This document shows positions 1-7,806 of a stretch of 20,697 nt of DNA, piece after piece; the stretch's first letter is position 1; each line of letters opens with the position of its first letter. The notes under the pieces are model-generated. The model saw nothing but the letters and a program-made list of their open reading frames with translations. It did not search any database and had not been told where the DNA came from. The translations under genes and the position numbers were made by a program. Origin of the DNA: Bifidobacterium breve (lineage in GTDB: Bacteria > Actinomycetota > Actinomycetes > Nanopelagicales > Nanopelagicaceae); NCBI GenBank assembly GCA_945869505.1, contig CAMBOZ010000016.1, positions 1-20,697 of the forward strand. The letters run 5' to 3'.

Positions 1-2
1 AT

Positions 3-308
3 ATCAAGGCAACTGCTATTAAGAGCCCATCACTTACAGGTGGACCTGCAACTCTTGGTATCCCAATCAATGGTTCAAACCGCACAGGTGGACGTTTGCT
101 TGCAAACTTCGTACTTTCACCTGCGATGCAGAATGCAATTATGGGCGGCGCCCTTAAGGGTATTCCGGTCGTAAACGGCAGCAAGCTAGATCAAACTCTG
201 TTTGATAACTTTAAGGACATTGATGTCACTGACATGCGCGCTCCTTACTTCCCAGCAAACTCTGATGATCTAAAGAGCGCTTGGTCGCTTGCGGTTCCAG
301 GTAAGTAA
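3..308 (+). CDS. ABC transporter solute-binding protein, C-terminal part (5' partial)
   Basis: The reading frame is open from the left edge to a TAA at 306-308, so only about the last 101 residues are present. The segment has the look of the C-terminal lobe of an extracellular solute-binding protein: a GIPING segment, then LLANFVLSPAMQNAI, which resembles the 'x-fl-F-x-L-S-x-e-x-Q' helix of periplasmic binding proteins of the PotD/AfuA type, and a final amphipathic stretch ending WSLAVPGK. The location immediately before two permeases and an ATPase supports the role. It would bind substrate outside the membrane and deliver it to the permeases at 368-2151. The signal peptide lies outside the window. 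Substrate cannot be read from this fragment; the downstream GDPD-IMPase fusion suggests a glycerophosphodiester (inference). Confidence 0.8.
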   Translation: MKATAIKSPSLTGGPATLGIPINGSNRTGGRLLANFVLSPAMQNAIMGGALKGIPVVNGSKLDQTLFDNFKDIDVTDMRAPYFPANSDDLKSAWSLAVPGK

Positions 309-327
309 TTACTTGAACCAAATCTCA

Positions 328-343
328 CAGATAGAAATATCTG
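328..343 (+). promoter_or_regulatory. intercistronic hairpin between binding protein and permease genes
   Basis: CAGATA and TATCTG form a perfect 6-bp stem around a GAAA tetraloop in the 59-nt gap between the binding-protein stop and the permease start. No T-run follows, so it is not a standard terminator. In many ABC operons such hairpins stabilise the upstream binding-protein mRNA and limit permease expression. That role is inferred here, and the stem is A/T-rich and modest. Confidence 0.35.
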
Positions 344-367
344 AGCTAGAAATACCGAGAGGTGTTT

Positions 368-1309
368 GTGTCGACAACTAACCTTGTTGCCACAAAGGAG
401 GGCTTTGCGGAGGTAAAAGCCGCAAAGCTCTCCACTCTCGGGTTTTTTATGGCGCTACCGCCAGTATTGGTAGTTATCCTCTTTGTTGGCGTGCCGATCT
501 TTGTCGCATTCATCTTCAGCATTGGATACACCGGCGGCCCTAATCGAGTTATCTCAATCATCGGTCAGGATATTTACACCAAAAATAGTTGGTGGGGAAC
601 AGCAGATGCTTATCTTGCCGTCTTTAAAGATCCACGCTTCTGGCCGGACTTTGCACTAACGATGGTAGTTACCTTTGTATCAACTTTTATCGTTCTGGTA
701 ATGGCGATGGGTATGGGTCTTTATCAACGTATTAAAGGTGGCAAAGTCGCTTCGATTTTAAGCATGCTCTCACTCGTACCTTTATTTGTTCCTGTTGTTA
801 TCGCTGCATACGCGATAGCACAATTCTATAACGGCGTTGGCTTTATGCGCACATTTATGGCGCAGTTCGGTATTGAATTCCCGATTATCACTGCAACTCG
901 AAATGCAATCATCATCGGCACCATCTGGACTTCACTTCCATTTGCGATTTTAATGATTACCTCAGGTCTGCAATCAGTGCCAAATGCGCTTATTGAAACA
1001 GCGCAAGATGCCGGTGCAAGCTTTATGCGTATTGTCCGCACTATTCTGATTCCACTTGCATTTGTTCCAATTGTTATCGCAGGCACCTTCACTGCTATCG
1101 GAATCATGGGTTCGTTTACAGTTCCTCTATTCCTTGGACCAAATCAGCCAACCATGATTGGCGTTGAAATCTCAAACTTCTTTACTGCCTATAATCGACC
1201 GCAGCAATCGATCGTGATGGCCTTTGTCATCTTTGCTGCGGCTTCCGGAATTGCGGTTCTTTATATCTGGGCCAATATTCGTAGCGCCAAGCAGAGCGGA
1301 AGAATTTGA
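368..1309 (+). CDS. ABC transporter permease, PotB/FbpB-like
   Basis: Inner-membrane permease of a binding-protein-dependent importer, about 313 residues. It has a hydrophobic segment from about residue 22, then several more TM segments. The cytoplasmic EAA loop is clear around residues 208-230 (ETAQDAGASFMRIVRTILIP), the docking site for the ATPase. I prefer GTG at 368 because GAGAGG at 357-362 sits 5 nt upstream; a GTG at 362 in the same frame would overlap that SD. A strong SD-like AAGGAGG at 395-402 lies inside the gene with no usable start after it. The stop overlaps the next start by one base (TGATG), so the two permeases are translationally coupled. By general resemblance the family is that of spermidine/putrescine, iron and aminoethylphosphonate importers; the substrate is not determined by sequence. 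Confidence 0.88.
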   Translation: MSTTNLVATKEGFAEVKAAKLSTLGFFMALPPVLVVILFVGVPIFVAFIFSIGYTGGPNRVISIIGQDIYTKNSWWGTADAYLAVFKDPRFWPDFALTMVVTFVSTFIVLVMAMGMGLYQRIKGGKVASILSMLSLVPLFVPVVIAAYAIAQFYNGVGFMRTFMAQFGIEFPIITATRNAIIIGTIWTSLPFAILMITSGLQSVPNALIETAQDAGASFMRIVRTILIPLAFVPIVIAGTFTAIGIMGSFTVPLFLGPNQPTMIGVEISNFFTAYNRPQQSIVMAFVIFAAASGIAVLYIWANIRSAKQSGRI

Positions 1310-2151
1310 TGGCCAAGAGCGATAACGGTTTAAATCTCCAGTCAGGAAGCCTGATTACACGATTCTTTATCGGAGTATTCGTGGCATTTATGGCGGTCTT
1401 TATCTTGGGGCCACTTATTTGGCTGGCCTTGCAAGCATTTACAACTGCGTGGACATTTCCAAATTTTAAGCCAGAAGGTTGGACTTTAATATGGTGGAGA
1501 CGCGTCTTTGAAACTCCATCTATGGTCGAGGCGATTCGCAACTCATTTATTACAGCCCCAATTGTTGTCTTGGTATCAGCGGTTATCTGTCTACCAGCAG
1601 CTTATGCAGCAGCGCGCTATAACTACATTGGTCGCCGAGTTTTTCTCATCGGAATGTTTGCTGCTAATTCGTTTCCAAAGTTAGGGCTATTTGCATCAAT
1701 TGCAACGCTCTTCTACACCCTTAATTTGATGGGAACAATGGTTGGTGTGATCATCATCCAGTTGCTCGGCACAATCATTTATATGACCTGGATTCCTGCG
1801 GCAGCATTTGCGGCAGTACCAAAGAACTTAGAAGAAGCAGCGCGCGATGCCGGTGCCTCTAAGTTCCGCGTCTTCCGCGGCATCACCTTACGTATGGCTG
1901 CGCCAGGAATTCTAGTTGCGATGGTTATGTCATTTATTTCTGCCTTCGATGAAGCGCAAGGAACTTACCTAGTTGGATCTCCTGAGATCTTCACTATGCC
2001 AACTGAAATGTATTCCTTGGTACTTACTTATCCAGTTCAAATCGCTGCGGTGTTTTCGATTTTGCTTGCTGTTCCATCGGTAGTTTTAATTGGTCTGGCG
2101 CGCAAGCAAATTATTGGTGGACAATTAGCAGAAGGCTTCCAAATCAAGTGA
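1309..2151 (+). CDS. ABC transporter permease, PotC-like
   Basis: Second membrane subunit of the importer, 280 residues, with about six TM segments (first at about residues 20-45). The EAA loop is at about residues 174-197 (EEAARDAGASKFRVFRGITL). ATG at 1309 is chosen over the TTG one codon earlier: it overlaps the upstream stop by one base and has GGAAG at 1299-1303 as SD. It should pair with the 368-1309 permease to form the translocation channel. The length is typical for PotC/FbpB-type subunits, and nothing looks truncated. Confidence 0.88.
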   Translation: MAKSDNGLNLQSGSLITRFFIGVFVAFMAVFILGPLIWLALQAFTTAWTFPNFKPEGWTLIWWRRVFETPSMVEAIRNSFITAPIVVLVSAVICLPAAYAAARYNYIGRRVFLIGMFAANSFPKLGLFASIATLFYTLNLMGTMVGVIIIQLLGTIIYMTWIPAAAFAAVPKNLEEAARDAGASKFRVFRGITLRMAAPGILVAMVMSFISAFDEAQGTYLVGSPEIFTMPTEMYSLVLTYPVQIAAVFSILLAVPSVVLIGLARKQIIGGQLAEGFQIK

Positions 2152-2170
2152 TGACTACGAAAGGCTTAAA

Positions 2171-3184
2171 ATGAGTAACGCAACGCATGGTCTAGAGCTA
2201 ATCGGTCTATCTAAAGTTCTTGGCGGACGCTTGATTATTGATAATTTAAATTTAGTTGTTAAAAAAGGTGAGATGGTCTCACTGCTTGGCCCATCAGGTT
2301 GCGGCAAGACAACAACACTGCGCATGATCGCAGGCTTCTTGATCCCTGAAAAAGGCACAGTAAATCTTGCTGGAAAAGATGTCACAAACCTTGGGCCCGA
2401 AAAGCGTCCAAGTGCGATGGTTTTCCAGAACTACGCGCTTTGGCCACATATGACAGTATTTAAAAATGTTGCATACCCACTAAAGATTCGCAAGATGGGT
2501 AAAGCCGAGATTGAAAAGCGCGTTCACGATGTCCTGGAAGTTGTAAATTTGATGCACCACAAAGATTCTCGCCCAGGACAGATCTCTGGCGGAGAACAAC
2601 AGCGCGTTGCGCTAGCTCGTGCATTGGTGCAAGAGCCGGATATTTTGCTTTTAGATGAACCACTTTCAAACTTGGACGCTAAATTGCGTGTAAAGGTTCG
2701 TGAAGACATTCGTGATTTGCAGCGTCGCCTTGGTATTACAACTGTGATCGTTACCCACGATCAAGATGAGGCACTTTCTATTTCAGATCGCATTGCTGTT
2801 ATGAATGACGGTCGTATTGAGCAATTCAGCACACCTCAAGAACTCTATGATAATCCGGCAACTGAATACGTCGCCAACTTCATCGGTAGTTTAAATCGCA
2901 TTGAAGGCGGTTATAGCGATGGGCAAGTTATCCCGGGTAGTGAAGTAGTAGGTATCCGTCCCGAAGATGTTGCATTCTCAAAGACGCAGGTTCCAGGTAG
3001 TTATCCTGCGACAGTGGATCTAGTTGTTCCACGCGGTCACTTCCACGAGGTTTATCTAAAGCGTGCAGATGCCTCACTTCGCGCATTCATTGCCGTGGAT
3101 GTACCTAAAGTTGGAGATACTGGTTTTGCAAAGGTAACCAAAGCCCTGGTTTACAAGGATGGCAAGCTAGTTAGAACTGCTTAA
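2171..3184 (+). CDS. ABC transporter ATP-binding protein with TOBE domain
   Basis: ATPase of the importer, 337 residues, cytoplasmic. Walker A is GPSGCGKT at 40-47, the Q-loop Gln is at 86, the signature is ISGGEQQ at 138-144, Walker B is ILLLDEP at 158-164, the D-loop SNLD at 166-169 and the switch His at 196. A C-terminal TOBE-like region includes VVGIRPEDVAF. This arrangement and length match the PotA/FbpC/UgpC group. GAAAGG at 2160-2165 lies 5 nt before ATG. The gene starts 19 nt after the second permease and ends 3 nt before the GDPD-IMPase gene, which places that enzyme in the same operon. All catalytic motifs are intact. Confidence 0.95.
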   Translation: MSNATHGLELIGLSKVLGGRLIIDNLNLVVKKGEMVSLLGPSGCGKTTTLRMIAGFLIPEKGTVNLAGKDVTNLGPEKRPSAMVFQNYALWPHMTVFKNVAYPLKIRKMGKAEIEKRVHDVLEVVNLMHHKDSRPGQISGGEQQRVALARALVQEPDILLLDEPLSNLDAKLRVKVREDIRDLQRRLGITTVIVTHDQDEALSISDRIAVMNDGRIEQFSTPQELYDNPATEYVANFIGSLNRIEGGYSDGQVIPGSEVVGIRPEDVAFSKTQVPGSYPATVDLVVPRGHFHEVYLKRADASLRAFIAVDVPKVGDTGFAKVTKALVYKDGKLVRTA

Positions 3185-3187
3185 CCC

Positions 3188-4735
3188 ATGTCTGAATCCA
3201 AATCCAAAACTTTTGCCTGCGCACATCGCGGAGATTCCAGCCGCTTTCGTGAAAATACAATTGTTGCTATCCAAAGCGCAATTGACGCCGGCGCTGAAGT
3301 CGTTGAAATTGATGTCCGTATAACTCGCGATGGCAAGGTAATTGTTCTACATGACTCAAACCTAGAACGTCTTTGGGGAATATCCAAAGAGAGCACCGAG
3401 ATGGATTGGGCGCAGATATCTCAACTCGGCCATGGTGAAGATCGCATTCCGCTGTTAATTGATGTCTTAAAGTTATTTGTCGGTAGCAAATCAATTTTGA
3501 TGATCGATATGGAACAACCAGAGCCAGCAAAGCCAACCTATGAGGTTGTTGCCGGTGGCCCACTTCCTGAAGAACAAATCTACTGGTGTGGAAATTTCGA
3601 TGGAATGCGCACCATCCGTTCGCTATCTCCAAAAGCTCGCATCTGGATGCCGTGGGACAAGTTAGCGCTTCCTACAAAGGCTGAGACCGATATTTTGCAG
3701 CCCGAATTTATAAATTTGCATTACTCATTTGTTACTCAGAAGTCTGTTAAGGCACTCCACGAATCAGGTTTTAAAGTTGCAGTCTGGACGGTTGATGACG
3801 AGGCCACCATGCGCTGGGCAGCAGCTATCGGCGTTGATTCAGTTACCTCTAATCAATTAACTCAATTACAAAAGGTGATCGCTGAAAATCCAACCATGGA
3901 TACAGGTGGACCACGGAAGATGAAGTTAGAAGATATTGATTTAGACCGCGCGATGGTTATCGCCCGCGATCTAGGCAAGTGGGCGATTCTAGTCGCTAGC
4001 AATATGGATCCTGGAAAAATTGAGTTAAAGACAAATGCCGCCGATATCGTTACCGAGATTGATGTAATGATCGAAGCCCACGTACGTGAAGTTATTGCGG
4101 CAAACCTGCCTGGACATAACTTCGTTGGCGAAGAGATGGGCGGTGCTTACCTTGCCGATACTCCATCTTGGTATCTCGATCCAATCGATGGAACAACTAA
4201 CTTTGCAAACCGTTTACCTTGGACTTCATTCTGTTTCGGTCTTGCACATAATCGCGATGTCTTAGTTGGCGTTGTTATAGATCCATGGCGTGATGAGTTG
4301 TATGAAGCACAGCGTGGCAAAGGTGCGAAACGAAATGGCAAACCGCTAGTTATTGAAGATCAAAGTGGCGTTGAAAATCCACTAGCTTCACGAATAGTTT
4401 CAACCGAACTTGCGGCATATCAACCATGGCCCGGCATGCTTGGGTTACTTGATGGACTTGCGGAGCAATATTGCACAATGCGCATCATGGGCTCTGGCAC
4501 GCTAACGATCGTTGGTCCGGCCCTTGCGCGCGGTGTTGGCGCAGTCGTTGGACATTTCAGTCCGATTGATCATTTGGCATCGCTCTTAATCGTTGCTGAA
4601 GCAGGTGGCGCAGTCTGGGATGAAGATGGAAAACAGAACCTATTTCCTGAAAAAGGTGGCGTAATGACCGCTACACAGGCGGCGGCAAAACCACTTTATG
4701 AGATTTGGATGAAAGCCCTCAAAGCGGGGCGCTAG
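3188..4735 (+). CDS. fused glycerophosphodiester phosphodiesterase - inositol-monophosphatase-family protein
   Basis: One continuous 515-residue frame carries two enzymes. Residues ~8-235 are a GDPD domain: HRG at 13-15, EN at 22-23, EID at 40-42, and HD at 55-56. The strand that usually reads E-x-K appears as D-M-E at 107-109, a departure from the family pattern. VWTVDD and GVDSVTSN form the usual C-terminal part. Residues ~250-515 are an IMPase domain: GEE at 314-316, the metal-binding DPIDGTTNF at 331-339, and a second motif with Asp461 (SPIDH) before AEAGG. GDPD splits glycerophosphodiesters; IMPase removes phosphate from inositol or related sugar phosphates. The start lies 3 nt after the ATPase stop with no clear SD, suggesting coupling. 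I infer cytoplasmic processing of the imported substrate, possibly glycerophosphoinositol. IMPase homologues can also act on histidinol phosphate, PAP or fructose bisphosphate, so the exact substrate is open. Confidence 0.9.
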   Translation: MSESKSKTFACAHRGDSSRFRENTIVAIQSAIDAGAEVVEIDVRITRDGKVIVLHDSNLERLWGISKESTEMDWAQISQLGHGEDRIPLLIDVLKLFVGSKSILMIDMEQPEPAKPTYEVVAGGPLPEEQIYWCGNFDGMRTIRSLSPKARIWMPWDKLALPTKAETDILQPEFINLHYSFVTQKSVKALHESGFKVAVWTVDDEATMRWAAAIGVDSVTSNQLTQLQKVIAENPTMDTGGPRKMKLEDIDLDRAMVIARDLGKWAILVASNMDPGKIELKTNAADIVTEIDVMIEAHVREVIAANLPGHNFVGEEMGGAYLADTPSWYLDPIDGTTNFANRLPWTSFCFGLAHNRDVLVGVVIDPWRDELYEAQRGKGAKRNGKPLVIEDQSGVENPLASRIVSTELAAYQPWPGMLGLLDGLAEQYCTMRIMGSGTLTIVGPALARGVGAVVGHFSPIDHLASLLIVAEAGGAVWDEDGKQNLFPEKGGVMTATQAAAKPLYEIWMKALKAGR

Positions 4736-4738
4736 AAT
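4733..4738 (+). promoter_or_regulatory. candidate -10 element of the rib operon
   Basis: TAGAAT overlaps the stop codon of the GDPD-IMPase gene. A start of transcription about 7 nt downstream would fall just before the riboswitch, which is where it is needed. No good -35 is visible (TGAAAG-like sequence at 4710-4715 is weak). The same hexamer occurs before the genes at 18129 and 18772. Confidence 0.4.
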
Positions 4739-4751
4739 AAGAGTGTTGTTT

Positions 4752-4866
4752 TTCGGGGTCGATGTAATTTCGAACCGGCAGTGAAAGTCTGCGACCCGGT
4801 CATAGCCAATGACCGGTGGATTGGGTGTAATTCCCGAACCGACGGTTAAAGTCCGGATGAGAGAAA
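4752..4866 (+). promoter_or_regulatory. FMN riboswitch (RFN element)
   Basis: The conserved blocks of the RFN element appear in order: TTCGGGGTCGATGTAATT, CGAACCGGCAGTGAAAGTC, GCGACCCGG, GGTGGATTGGGTGTAATTCC, CCGACGGTTAAAGTCCGGAT and GAGAG. The variable arm is a perfect 8-bp hairpin, CCGGTCAT (4796-4803) with ATGACCGG (4809-4816) around AGCCA. The aptamer binds FMN and represses riboflavin synthesis or transport genes. It stands 122 nt before the ribD start, the expected position. Confidence 0.96.
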
Positions 4867-4884
4867 ACCAACGTGTAGCTGTCG

Positions 4885-4982
4885 CACCCTTTGTGCAATT
4901 AACTTTGTTTCAAGGGTTTAGTGCGTCGGCTGCCACTGCTTTTTCCACCCCGAGATGCAACACCAAATCTCGATAAAGGGTG
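4885..4982 (+). promoter_or_regulatory. riboswitch expression platform that can sequester the ribD ribosome-binding site
   Basis: The ribD SD region AAAGGGTG (4975-4982) can pair with two other segments. A local hairpin joins CACCC-CGAGAT (4946-4956) to ATCTCG (4967-4972) and GGGTG (4978-4982), with ATAAA bulged. Alternatively CACCCTTT at 4885-4892, just after the aptamer, is the exact 8-nt complement of the SD region. That upstream segment could instead fold onto CAAGGG/GTGC at 4911-4924. Mutually exclusive folds of this kind fit translational control by FMN. A weak AGTG/CACT stem before TTTTT (4920-4945) is the only terminator-like alternative. The pairings are seen directly; the mechanism is inferred. 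Confidence 0.55.
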
Positions 4983-4988
4983 TTGAAG

Positions 4989-6008
4989 ATGAACCAAGTG
5001 TTAAGTGCAGAAGCTGCGATGGCGCGCGCCATCGAGCGTGCGCGCCTCGGCCTTGGTAAGACTTTCCCAAATCCAATTGTTGGCGCAGTTATAACCAGCG
5101 CTACCGGTGAATTCATAAGCGAAGGTTTTCATCAGGGCGCAGACCATGCTGAAGTAGTTGCGATAAATGCGGCAAAGAATATTCCAGCGGGCGCAATCAT
5201 TTATGTAACTCTTGAGCCATGTAACCACCAGGGCAAAACTCCACCCTGCACACAGGCGATTATTGACGCCGGAATCAAAAAAGTTGTTTATGCAGTTAGC
5301 GATCCAAATCCGATTGCCGCTGGGGGAGGCGAGTACCTTCGCGCATCTGGAATTGAAGTAGAACATGGGCTTCTAGAAAGTGAAGCAGCCTTCGATAACC
5401 GCGCATGGCTAACCAAGATTGCAATGCAGCGCCCACGAATTACTTGGAAGATCGCATCGACTATGGATGGCAAAGTTGCTGCCGCAGATGGCACTTCTAA
5501 ATGGATCACTAGCGAACTAGCGCGAGCAGATGTTGCTCTGCTTCGCTCACAAAGTGATGCCATCGTTACTTCCACTGCAACAGTAAAAGCCGATAATCCT
5601 TTGCTCACCAGTAAAGGTGCCGGCAAGAACCCGGTCCGTTTTGTCATGGGTGGCTCCGAAATTACTTCAAGCTCGCAGATTCTTAACGCCGATGCGGAAA
5701 CCGTTGCCATTAAATCCCGTGATCTTCAAGAGCTAATCACCTTGGCTAAGGCGCGCGGCTTTAACCAATTGCTAATTGAATCTGGACCAACCTTTGGAAC
5801 TGCGCTCTTGAAGGCAGGCTTGATCGATGAAGTAATTCTCTATCAGGCGCCAACTTTCTTTGGCTCAGGCACACCGTCAATTTCAGATTTGGGAGTGGCT
5901 TCGATTTCACAACGTTTAGATTTCGAGATCGCAGATGTAGAAGTAATCGGTGCAGATTTAAAGATAACGCTAATAAAGAGCGCAAACCAAGAAGAAGGTG
6001 GGCGCTAA
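4989..6008 (+). CDS. ribD: bifunctional diaminohydroxyphosphoribosylaminopyrimidine deaminase / 5-amino-6-(5-phosphoribosylamino)uracil reductase
   Basis: Carries out the second and third steps of riboflavin synthesis from GTP: deamination of the pyrimidine, then NADPH reduction of the ribosyl chain. The N-terminal deaminase has its zinc site at HAE 53-55 and PCNHQGKTPPC (Cys78, Cys87). The reductase domain starts near residue 144 with RPRITWKIASTMDGK and GTSKWITS. The usual G in the 'sGT' nucleotide-binding motif reads STATVKADNP here, a small deviation. ATG at 4989 is chosen over GTG 4980 and TTG 4983 because AAAGGG at 4975-4980 gives 8-nt spacing. It is the first gene of the FMN-regulated rib operon and overlaps ribE by one base (TAATG). 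At 339 residues it is slightly short but complete. Confidence 0.96.
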   Translation: MNQVLSAEAAMARAIERARLGLGKTFPNPIVGAVITSATGEFISEGFHQGADHAEVVAINAAKNIPAGAIIYVTLEPCNHQGKTPPCTQAIIDAGIKKVVYAVSDPNPIAAGGGEYLRASGIEVEHGLLESEAAFDNRAWLTKIAMQRPRITWKIASTMDGKVAAADGTSKWITSELARADVALLRSQSDAIVTSTATVKADNPLLTSKGAGKNPVRFVMGGSEITSSSQILNADAETVAIKSRDLQELITLAKARGFNQLLIESGPTFGTALLKAGLIDEVILYQAPTFFGSGTPSISDLGVASISQRLDFEIADVEVIGADLKITLIKSANQEEGGR

Positions 6009-6616
6009 TGTTTACAGGGTTAATCCAAGCCGTCGGGCAAGTGTCGGCAATCGAGCGCCAAGAAAGCAGCGCCAAGTTGCAGATCAATAGCGCTGAAATT
6101 TGCGCACAAATAGCCCAAGGAGATTCGGTTAGCGTTAACGGTGTCTGTTTAACTGTTACATCTTTTGACAGCCAGAGTTTTGAAGTAGATGTAATGATAC
6201 AAACGCTCAACCTAACTTCAACGGGCGCACTTGGTGTTGGTTCTCCTGTAAACCTGGAACTCGCTACCCGTACGCAAGATCGCCTTGGTGGCCATATCGT
6301 GCAAGGCCATGTTGATGGTGTGGCAAAAGTTGCTGGTATCTCGGCAGATAAAGAGTGGACGCGTATGGATCTTGCAGTGCCTGCTCACCTTATGAAGTAC
6401 GTGGTTGCACAAGGTTCTATTTGTATTGAAGGTGTATCGCTGACGGTTGGCGAGCTAAACGATGGTTTAGATCAAGTTTCTGTCTGGTTAATCCCAGAAA
6501 CTCTAGCTAAGACCAATCTTGCTGCTAAAAAGATTTCAGATCCCCTCAACGTCGAGGTAGATGTTCTAGCAAAGTACGTTGAAAGACTTATTGCACGTGG
6601 ACAGGATGACAAATGA
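6008..6616 (+). CDS. ribE: riboflavin synthase, alpha chain
   Basis: Catalyses the dismutation of two 6,7-dimethyl-8-ribityllumazine molecules to riboflavin and the aminouracil, the last step of the pathway. The start MFTGLIQ is diagnostic. Two homologous lumazine-binding barrels follow: residues 1-~97 with GVCLTVTSF, and ~98-202 with GGHIVQGHVDG and GVSLTVGEL. The 202-residue length is normal. It overlaps ribD by one base and ribBA by four (ATGA), so expression should follow ribD and the riboswitch. Confidence 0.96.
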   Translation: MFTGLIQAVGQVSAIERQESSAKLQINSAEICAQIAQGDSVSVNGVCLTVTSFDSQSFEVDVMIQTLNLTSTGALGVGSPVNLELATRTQDRLGGHIVQGHVDGVAKVAGISADKEWTRMDLAVPAHLMKYVVAQGSICIEGVSLTVGELNDGLDQVSVWLIPETLAKTNLAAKKISDPLNVEVDVLAKYVERLIARGQDDK

Positions 6617-7806
6617 GTAATTTAGAAAAAGTCTTGTCTGAATTCAAGGCGGGAAAGTTCATCGTCGTAACCGATGATGAAAATCGCGAGAACGAAGCAG
6701 ATTTAATTCTCCTTGCTGATAAAGCAACGCCTGAAAATATCGGATTTATGGTTCGATACACATCTGGTGTCATCTGCGGAATCATTACTGAGGAAACTGC
6801 CAAGAAGCTAAAACTTCCGCTAATGGTTAAGCGCAATGAAGATAACCACACGACAGCTTTCACCGTTACGGTTGACGCAATCGCTGGCCGCTCAACTGGT
6901 ATTCCGGCAGCTGAACGAGCAAACACTTTGCGCGCACTTGCTGATGCAAGCTCGCAACCAACTGATTTTGCACGACCTGGACATGTCTTTCCGCTGATAT
7001 CAGTACCGGGTGGACTCCACCAGCGCCGTGGCCATACCGAGGCAAGTATGGCTCTATGCGAACTAACTGGATCTAATCCTTGTGCAGTTCTCTCTGAATT
7101 AGTAAATGATGATGGATCGATGATGCGCGGTTCTCAGATAACCGAATTTGCCAAAGCGCATGATTTAGAAGTGATCTCTATCGATGAGCTATCTCGCGTA
7201 CTGCCCGAAAAGAAGAGCGCTGATATAGCAAGCCTTGAATGGGCAGAGCTTCCACTTGGCAGCGCGCAATGGCAGATCTCCACATATATTTCACCAACTG
7301 GAGCAGAACACGCAGTTCTTAAATTTTCCCAAACTCCAAGTAGTCAGCCGGTAGTGCGCGTTCATTCCGAATGTTTAACTGGAGATGTATTCGGATCCAA
7401 GCGCTGTGATTGTGGTCCGCAACTCCAAGAAGCAATTCGCCTGATTGAAGAAAGCGGCCACGGATATGTCATCTATCTTCGCGATCACGAGGGCCGCGGC
7501 ATAGGTCTTGCTGAGAAAATTCGCGCTTACGCGCTACAGGATTCTGGCCAAGATACCGTTGAAGCAAATATTTCAATCGGTCAGCCTGTAGATGATCGCA
7601 CCTATGAAGATGCGGCAGAGATCCTTCACCGCTTAAAAGTAAAATCACTAACTTTATTGACCAACAATCCTGAAAAGATTGCCGCGATAAAGGCAACTGG
7701 AATTTCTATAACTACCGCACCACTTGAAGTAATCGCTAACAAACATAACCAGAAGTATCTAGAAACTAAGCGAGATAAGTTAAACCACGCGTTAGGAGCG
7801 CTCTAA
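6613..7806 (+). CDS. ribBA: bifunctional 3,4-dihydroxy-2-butanone-4-phosphate synthase / GTP cyclohydrolase II
   Basis: Supplies both branches of the pathway. The N-terminal RibB half (residues ~1-205) makes dihydroxybutanone phosphate from ribulose 5-phosphate and has DDENRENEADLI, TGIPAAERA and RRGHTEAS. The last motif continues MALCELTG where an Asp is common, a mild change. The C-terminal RibA half opens GTP: it has VRVHSECLTGD, zinc ligands Cys254, Cys265 and Cys267, then RDHEGRGIGLAEKIRAYALQ and LLTNNPEK. The 397-residue length is normal for the fusion found in actinobacteria and Bacillus. ATG 6613 overlaps the ribE stop, and the stop overlaps the ribH start (TAATG). Confidence 0.96.
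   Translation: MSNLEKVLSEFKAGKFIVVTDDENRENEADLILLADKATPENIGFMVRYTSGVICGIITEETAKKLKLPLMVKRNEDNHTTAFTVTVDAIAGRSTGIPAAERANTLRALADASSQPTDFARPGHVFPLISVPGGLHQRRGHTEASMALCELTGSNPCAVLSELVNDDGSMMRGSQITEFAKAHDLEVISIDELSRVLPEKKSADIASLEWAELPLGSAQWQISTYISPTGAEHAVLKFSQTPSSQPVVRVHSECLTGDVFGSKRCDCGPQLQEAIRLIEESGHGYVIYLRDHEGRGIGLAEKIRAYALQDSGQDTVEANISIGQPVDDRTYEDAAEILHRLKVKSLTLLTNNPEKIAAIKATGISITTAPLEVIANKHNQKYLETKRDKLNHALGAL

Noticed and set aside
395..402. Strong SD-like AAGGAGGG inside the first permease gene
   Set aside because: No start codon in any useful frame follows at the right distance, and starting later would not improve the protein.
4920..4945. Intrinsic terminator within the riboswitch leader
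   Set aside because: The AGTG/CACT stem has only 4 bp with a 10-nt loop before the TTTTT, too weak; SD masking fits better.
5288..6210. Minus-strand open frames opposite ribD and ribE
   Set aside because: They lie fully inside well-identified genes and show no family motifs or SD sites.
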